A DNA stretch of 9,834 nucleotides, from assembly GCA_006227785.1 (NCBI GenBank), contig SBFU01000462.1, forward strand, positions 1 through 9,834. The letters run 5' to 3'. The position numbers and the translations under genes are program-made. The notes under the pieces were generated by a model. It was not told the DNA's origin. It did not search any database and was given only the letters and a program-made list of their open reading frames with translations. Source of the DNA: Burkholderiales bacterium (GTDB taxonomy: Bacteria; Pseudomonadota; Gammaproteobacteria; Burkholderiales; Burkholderiaceae_C). Below, one piece after another: positions 6,894 through 9,834 of the stretch. Positions within the stretch are counted from its first letter, which is position 1, and every line of letters starts with the position of its first letter.

Positions 6894-6976
6894 GACAGGC
6901 AGTGAACGGCGGCCCTGGGGCCAGCGGGAAATGGCATGGGTAGAAGGCCAGAGTCGGCTGCGGCTACATTGTGCCC
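6894..6976. promoter_or_regulatory. Divergent promoter region between the GntR gene and allA
   Basis: This short shared intergenic region must carry the start signals for both genes. No convincing -35/-10 pair is visible. TACATT at 6965-6970 could act as a -10 for allA, in which case transcription would begin at or next to the ATG at 6977 (leaderless). GGCCC-TG-GGGCC at 6911-6922 is a short inverted repeat and a weak candidate for a regulator site. The region is inferred from gene arrangement more than from motifs. Confidence 0.3.
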
Positions 6977-7483
6977 ATGCCCATCGACATCTGCATACGG
7001 CCTCTGGTCCCCGAGAGCTTCGCCCCCTATGGCAGCGTGCTCGACCTCAGGGCCAACACCACGCGCTCGATCAATGCCGGCACCAGCGACCGGCTGGACC
7101 TGCCGGCCGCCCTGGACCTGGACCGCGAGCATGGACGCCCGGCGCTGGCGGTGTTCCGCACCCGCGGCCAGCCGGAGCAAGGCCCCTGGCTGGTGCTCGA
7201 ACGCCACCGGTTCGGATCGCAGACCTTCATTCCCCTGGACGGCGCCCGCTGTCTGCTGCTGGTCGCACGGGGTGGTGATCAGCCCGACCCCGACACGCTG
7301 GCCGCCTTCGAGGCAGAACCCCGACGCGGCTTCACCCTGCATGCGGGCACCTGGCACCACCCGCTCATTGCGTTGCAGGATGGTGACTTTCTGGTGATCG
7401 AACGCGCAGGACCGACGACCGATTGCGAAGTGCGGCAACTGGCGGATCCGGTGCATCTGGTGCGTTCCGCATTCAACCGGTGA
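6977..7483 (+). CDS. allA: Ureidoglycolate lyase
   Basis: This 168-residue protein of the AllA family (cupin fold) cleaves ureidoglycolate to glyoxylate and urea, the last step of one allantoin-degradation route. The N-terminus IRPLVPESFAPYGSV matches family openings. RGQPEQGPWLVLERHRFGSQ and TFIPLDG form the core strand region, with LVARGGDQPDPDTLAAF following. The signature is TLHAGTWHHPLIAL, equivalent to the HRNVWHHPL segment I recall from E. coli AllA, and then DFLVIER. Length is close to the roughly 160 residues of E. coli AllA. The frame also has a GTG two codons upstream at 6971; ATG is chosen because neither start has a Shine-Dalgarno. The gene diverges from the GntR gene, and its 3' end overlaps that of the convergent amidase by 11 bp. 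The other allantoin enzymes (AllB, AllC) are not in the window. Confidence 0.87.
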   Translation: MPIDICIRPLVPESFAPYGSVLDLRANTTRSINAGTSDRLDLPAALDLDREHGRPALAVFRTRGQPEQGPWLVLERHRFGSQTFIPLDGARCLLLVARGGDQPDPDTLAAFEAEPRRGFTLHAGTWHHPLIALQDGDFLVIERAGPTTDCEVRQLADPVHLVRSAFNR

Positions 7484-8666
7484 TGCGTTCGGCCAGGCGC
7501 ACCAGACTGCGGTCGCTGCCAGCCGGCCCGAGCAGAGAAATGCCCAGCGGCGCGCCCGAGCGACTGGCCAGGGGCAAGGACAGCTGAGGAAAGCCCGACA
7601 GGCCGGCCACGCACAGCAGGCGGATGGCCCGGTTGCGGTAGTCCTCCAGTGCGGTCTCGGGCTCGTTCACCAGCGGCGCAATGTCGGGCATGGTGGGCAG
7701 GACGAGCACACCGTCACTCCCCAGCAAGGCCCCCAGGTGCGCCCGGAAGCGGTCGCGGAAGGCCCTTGATACCGCGGCCTGGGCATCCGTGACCTGTTCG
7801 CTCCAGGCAAAGCGTTGCGCCACACCCGGGCCCAGGGGCGGGCCAAACCGCCGGATGAAAGCGCCGTCCACCTGCCAGGCCTCGATGCCCTGGATGTGGC
7901 GGATGTGCCAGTACATGTCGTCGATGCTGTCCAGCACCACCCGTGTCGGCCGGGCCTTGCCCAGCACCGACTCGACCTGGCGCCGCGCCGGAGCCAGCGC
8001 CTTGGTCGCTGCCGGCGTGGCCTGCGCCCAGAGGTCGGTGGGGACCATGAGGCGAACGCCATCGGGCAGCGGTCGTTCGTCTTCGCCCAGCAGCACGTCG
8101 GCCACCCGCGCGAAGGTGGGTACGTCGCGGGTGAACCAGCCACAGGTGTCCAGGCTGGGCGAGAGGTCGAGCGCATCCTGCAGGCTGACCCGGCCGTGCG
8201 TGGGCCGCAACCCCACCAGGCCGCAGTGGCTGGCAGGCGCGCGCACCGAGCCGCCGGTGTCGGTGCCCAGCGCAAAGTCGCACAGGCGATGCGAGACCGC
8301 AGCCGCCGACCCGGACGAGGAGCCGCCGGCGATGCGATCGGGCGCCGCTCCGTTGACCGGTGAGCCGAAGTGCGCGTTCTGGCCATTCATGGAGAAGGCC
8401 AGTTCGTCGGTGATGGTCTTGCCGCCGAAACAGGCACCGGCATCAAGCAGCTTCTGCACCGTGGGCGCGGTCCGGTCCTGCACGCCCAGCAGCGCCAGCA
8501 GCAGTGGCTGACCTCCGCTGGTGGGGTAACCGCGCACATGGAACAGGTCTTTCACGCCAAAGCGCAGGCCGGCCAGCGGCCCTGTGGGCGCGTGCGGCAC
8601 CGGCACCGCCGGGTAGGGCATGAAGGCGCGGGCGGGGTCGTGCAGGACGTCGGTGTGTCGGGTCAT
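7473..8666 (-). CDS. Amidase-signature family hydrolase (AMI1-like)
   Basis: This 397-residue amidase-signature enzyme hydrolyses an amide bond with a Ser-cisSer-Lys triad. The triad reads Lys39 in FGVKDLF, cis-Ser116 in GGSSSGS, and nucleophile Ser140 in GTDTGGSVRAP. The compact length and the stretches KTITDELAFSMNGQN (83-97), GSPVNGAAPDRIAGGSSSGS (101-120) and HCGLVGLRPTHG (147-158) resemble plant AMI1-type indole-3-acetamide hydrolases and related bacterial amidases. The true substrate is unknown. The frame stays open upstream to 8813, but that part overlaps the ABC gene and is low-complexity Arg/Pro sequence. The ATG at 8666, 7 bp after the ABC gene stop, is therefore preferred. Close spacing suggests cotranscription with the ABC ATPase gene, as in import-then-hydrolyse operons. 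Allophanate hydrolase is an alternative, but the C-terminal domain found in many of those is absent. Confidence 0.88.
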   Translation of the reverse strand: MTRHTDVLHDPARAFMPYPAVPVPHAPTGPLAGLRFGVKDLFHVRGYPTSGGQPLLLALLGVQDRTAPTVQKLLDAGACFGGKTITDELAFSMNGQNAHFGSPVNGAAPDRIAGGSSSGSAAAVSHRLCDFALGTDTGGSVRAPASHCGLVGLRPTHGRVSLQDALDLSPSLDTCGWFTRDVPTFARVADVLLGEDERPLPDGVRLMVPTDLWAQATPAATKALAPARRQVESVLGKARPTRVVLDSIDDMYWHIRHIQGIEAWQVDGAFIRRFGPPLGPGVAQRFAWSEQVTDAQAAVSRAFRDRFRAHLGALLGSDGVLVLPTMPDIAPLVNEPETALEDYRNRAIRLLCVAGLSGFPQLSLPLASRSGAPLGISLLGPAGSDRSLVRLAERITG

Positions 8667-8673
8667 GGGCGGT

Positions 8674-9747
8674 TCAGGCGTGGGCGGTGGGGGAAGCCGG
8701 CGAGGCCGTTTCGGCCACGCGCAGGCAGCGCACACTGTGACCGGACTCCAGCCAGGTGATGTCCGGACGGGTGTTCCGGCAGGCATCCTGCGCCAGGTTG
8801 CAGCGTTCGGCAAAAGCGCAGCCTGCCGGCAGCGCCGTCAGATCGGGTGGCGAGCCCGAGATGGTCTCCAGGCGGCTGCCTTTGGCCAGGGCGCCGTCGG
8901 CACGGCTGCGCAGCAAGGCCAGAGTGTACGGGTGCCGCGGGTGGCGCAGCAGTGTGGCCGCCGGCCCCTCCTCCACGATGCGACCGGCGTACATCACCGC
9001 GATGCGATCGGCCACCTCGACCGCCGCGCCAATGTCGTGGGTCACGAAAATGACCGAGAGGCCCAGCTCCCGCTGCAGTTCGCGCAGCAGCAGCAGGATC
9101 TGGATCTGCACCGTCGCATCCAGCGCGGTGGTCGGCTCGTCGGCCAGCAGCAGCTGGGGATGGCAGGCCAGCGCCAGCGCGATCATGGCCCGCTGGCGCA
9201 TGCCGCCCGACATCTCGTGCGGATAGGCCTGCAGGCGCCGCTCGGGGCTGGGAATGCGCACCCGCTCGAACATCTGCAGCGCGCGCTGCCGGGCCTGTTC
9301 GGCGCTCACCGCTTCGTGCCGGCGGATGGCCTCGACGATCTGCGTGCCCACCGGGTAGACCGGGTCCAGCGCCAGCAGAGGCTCCTGGAAAATCATCGAC
9401 GCCACCTTGCCGCGGTAGTCGGCCAGCGCGCGCGGCGACAGGGCCAGCACGTCCTGATCGCCGACCCGCATCTGCCCCTCGATGCGCGTGCGGGCCGCCG
9501 GATGCAGGCGCAGCAGGCTGCGCAGGGTCACGCTCTTGCCCGAGCCCGATTCACCGATCAGCGCCACCACCTCGCCGCGCCGCACCTTCAGGTCGAACCC
9601 CGTGATGGCGAAGTACGCGCGGCGGGTCGCGTCAGCGCGCCGCCCGAACGCACGTATGAACAGCTGCCGCAGCGACGCGTCGTGGCGCTCGTAGATGTAG
9701 AACCGCTTCGAAACGTCCTCGCAATCGACGGCCAGTTCGTTCGCCAT
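8674..9747 (-). CDS. Peptide/opine-type ABC transporter ATPase (DppD/OppD-like) with an exporter-like N-terminus
   Basis: This 357-residue ATP-binding subunit is, from about residue 60 onward, a standard DppD/OppD-type importer ATPase. It has Walker A GESGSGKS at 65-72, the Q-loop FQEP at 120-123, signature [15 protein letters not shown] at 179-193, Walker B LLLADEP at 199-205, a D-loop TALD and His237 in VTHD. It also has the family C-terminal extension [10 protein letters not shown] and a four-Cys motif (Cys310, Cys316, Cys323, Cys341). The first 50-60 residues do not fit that family. [20 protein letters not shown] and the Arg-rich [20 protein letters not shown] resemble polysaccharide-exporter ATPases (Wzt/KpsT/TagH type). 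The start segment contains codons such as ATA-CGT at residues 31-32 that look out of place in the window. The gene appears chimeric or misjoined near Walker A. Its stop lies 7 bp before the amidase start. Confidence 0.85.
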   Translation of the reverse strand: MANELAVDCEDVSKRFYIYERHDASLRQLFIRAFGRRADATRRAYFAITGFDLKVRRGEVVALIGESGSGKSVTLRSLLRLHPAARTRIEGQMRVGDQDVLALSPRALADYRGKVASMIFQEPLLALDPVYPVGTQIVEAIRRHEAVSAEQARQRALQMFERVRIPSPERRLQAYPHEMSGGMRQRAMIALALACHPQLLLADEPTTALDATVQIQILLLLRELQRELGLSVIFVTHDIGAAVEVADRIAVMYAGRIVEEGPAATLLRHPRHPYTLALLRSRADGALAKGSRLETISGSPPDLTALPAGCAFAERCNLAQDACRNTRPDITWLESGHSVRCLRVAETASPASPTAHA

Positions 9748-9748
9748 G

Positions 9749-9834
9749 CTAGACGACCTCCGCGAAGAGCCCCTTGAAGCGGTTGAAGACCGCGAGGCCG
9801 CCCAGCAAGACCACGACGGTGGTCAGGCAGGCCG
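9749..9834 (-). CDS. ABC-2-type exporter permease, C-terminal fragment (partial)
   Basis: An open minus-strand frame enters from the right edge and ends with TAG at 9749-9751, one base before the ATG of the ABC ATPase gene. The visible 27 residues are a hydrophobic helix (CLTTVVVLLGGLAVFN) followed by RFKGLFAEVV. The pattern of a last membrane helix followed by VF-x-R-x-K-x-x-F-A-E and the stop is typical of ABC-2 polysaccharide-export permeases (Wzm/KpsM/TagG). It is unlike the C-terminus of DppC/OppC permeases. The permease-then-ATPase order with near-overlap is also the usual wzm-wzt arrangement. The fragment is short, so family assignment is tentative. Confidence 0.55.
   Translation of the reverse strand, partial: ACLTTVVVLLGGLAVFNRFKGLFAEVV

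Noticed and set aside
6911..6922. GGCCC-TG-GGGCC as a definite GntR operator
   Set aside because: Short GC palindromes are frequent by chance in this composition, and the motif does not match a known FCD operator, so it is only mentioned as a weak candidate.
8667..8813. 49-residue N-terminal extension of the amidase
   Set aside because: It would overlap the end of the ABC ATPase gene and is Arg/Pro-rich without conservation. The ATG at 8666 fits the family start.
8620..9777. A 385-codon plus-strand open frame opposite the ABC ATPase
   Set aside because: The opposite strand carries all ABC ATPase motifs. This frame is a His/Gln/Arg-rich shadow with no domain.

Overview
The window is GC-rich, gene-dense DNA that looks like a facultatively autotrophic betaproteobacterium, most likely Burkholderiales/Comamonadaceae (Hydrogenophaga-like). 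The evidence is the Calvin-cycle genes in the order cbbY-cbbE-cbbF-cbbP, which match Ralstonia/Cupriavidus-type cbb operons in order and protein character, and the short GC-rich palindromic intergenic repeat at the left edge. The genus is inferred.

Left part (about 1-4900). A minus-strand operon runs from about 3614 down to 50: cbbY (HAD phosphatase for RuBisCO-inhibitory sugar phosphates), cbbE (ribulose-phosphate 3-epimerase), cbbF (class I fructose-1,6-bisphosphatase) and cbbP (phosphoribulokinase). Together these regenerate ribulose-1,5-bisphosphate. No RuBisCO genes are present. The LysR-type regulator gene cbbR diverges from this operon. The 113-bp intergenic region is unusually AT-rich. 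It holds a good sigma70-like promoter for the operon and a near-perfect palindrome centred about 66 bp upstream of the predicted transcript start, where LysR-type activators usually bind. A small slyX-family gene follows cbbR.

Middle and right part (about 4900-8670). This is a nitrogen/ureide-type catabolic group. A GntR/FCD regulator is translationally coupled (ATGA overlap) to an M20-family N-carbamoyl amino acid hydrolase on the minus strand. A ureidoglycolate lyase gene (allA) diverges from the regulator. An AMI1-like amidase-signature hydrolase converges on allA, and the two genes overlap by 11 bp at their 3' ends. Cleavage of carbamoyl and amide bonds derived from purines, pyrimidines or hydantoins is a reasonable shared theme, but the substrates are inferred.

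Right edge (8674-9834). An ABC ATPase gene lies 7 bp upstream of the amidase. From its Walker A motif to the C-terminus it is a standard DppD/OppD-type peptide transporter ATPase. Its first 50-60 residues instead look like a Wzt/KpsT-type polysaccharide-exporter ATPase, and they contain codons that look unusual for the window. The partial gene just upstream ends like an ABC-2 exporter permease, not like a DppC permease. The window therefore appears to contain a junction between two ABC-transporter operons at about 9535-9600. It could be a natural recombinant gene or an assembly join, and it is the most notable observation here.
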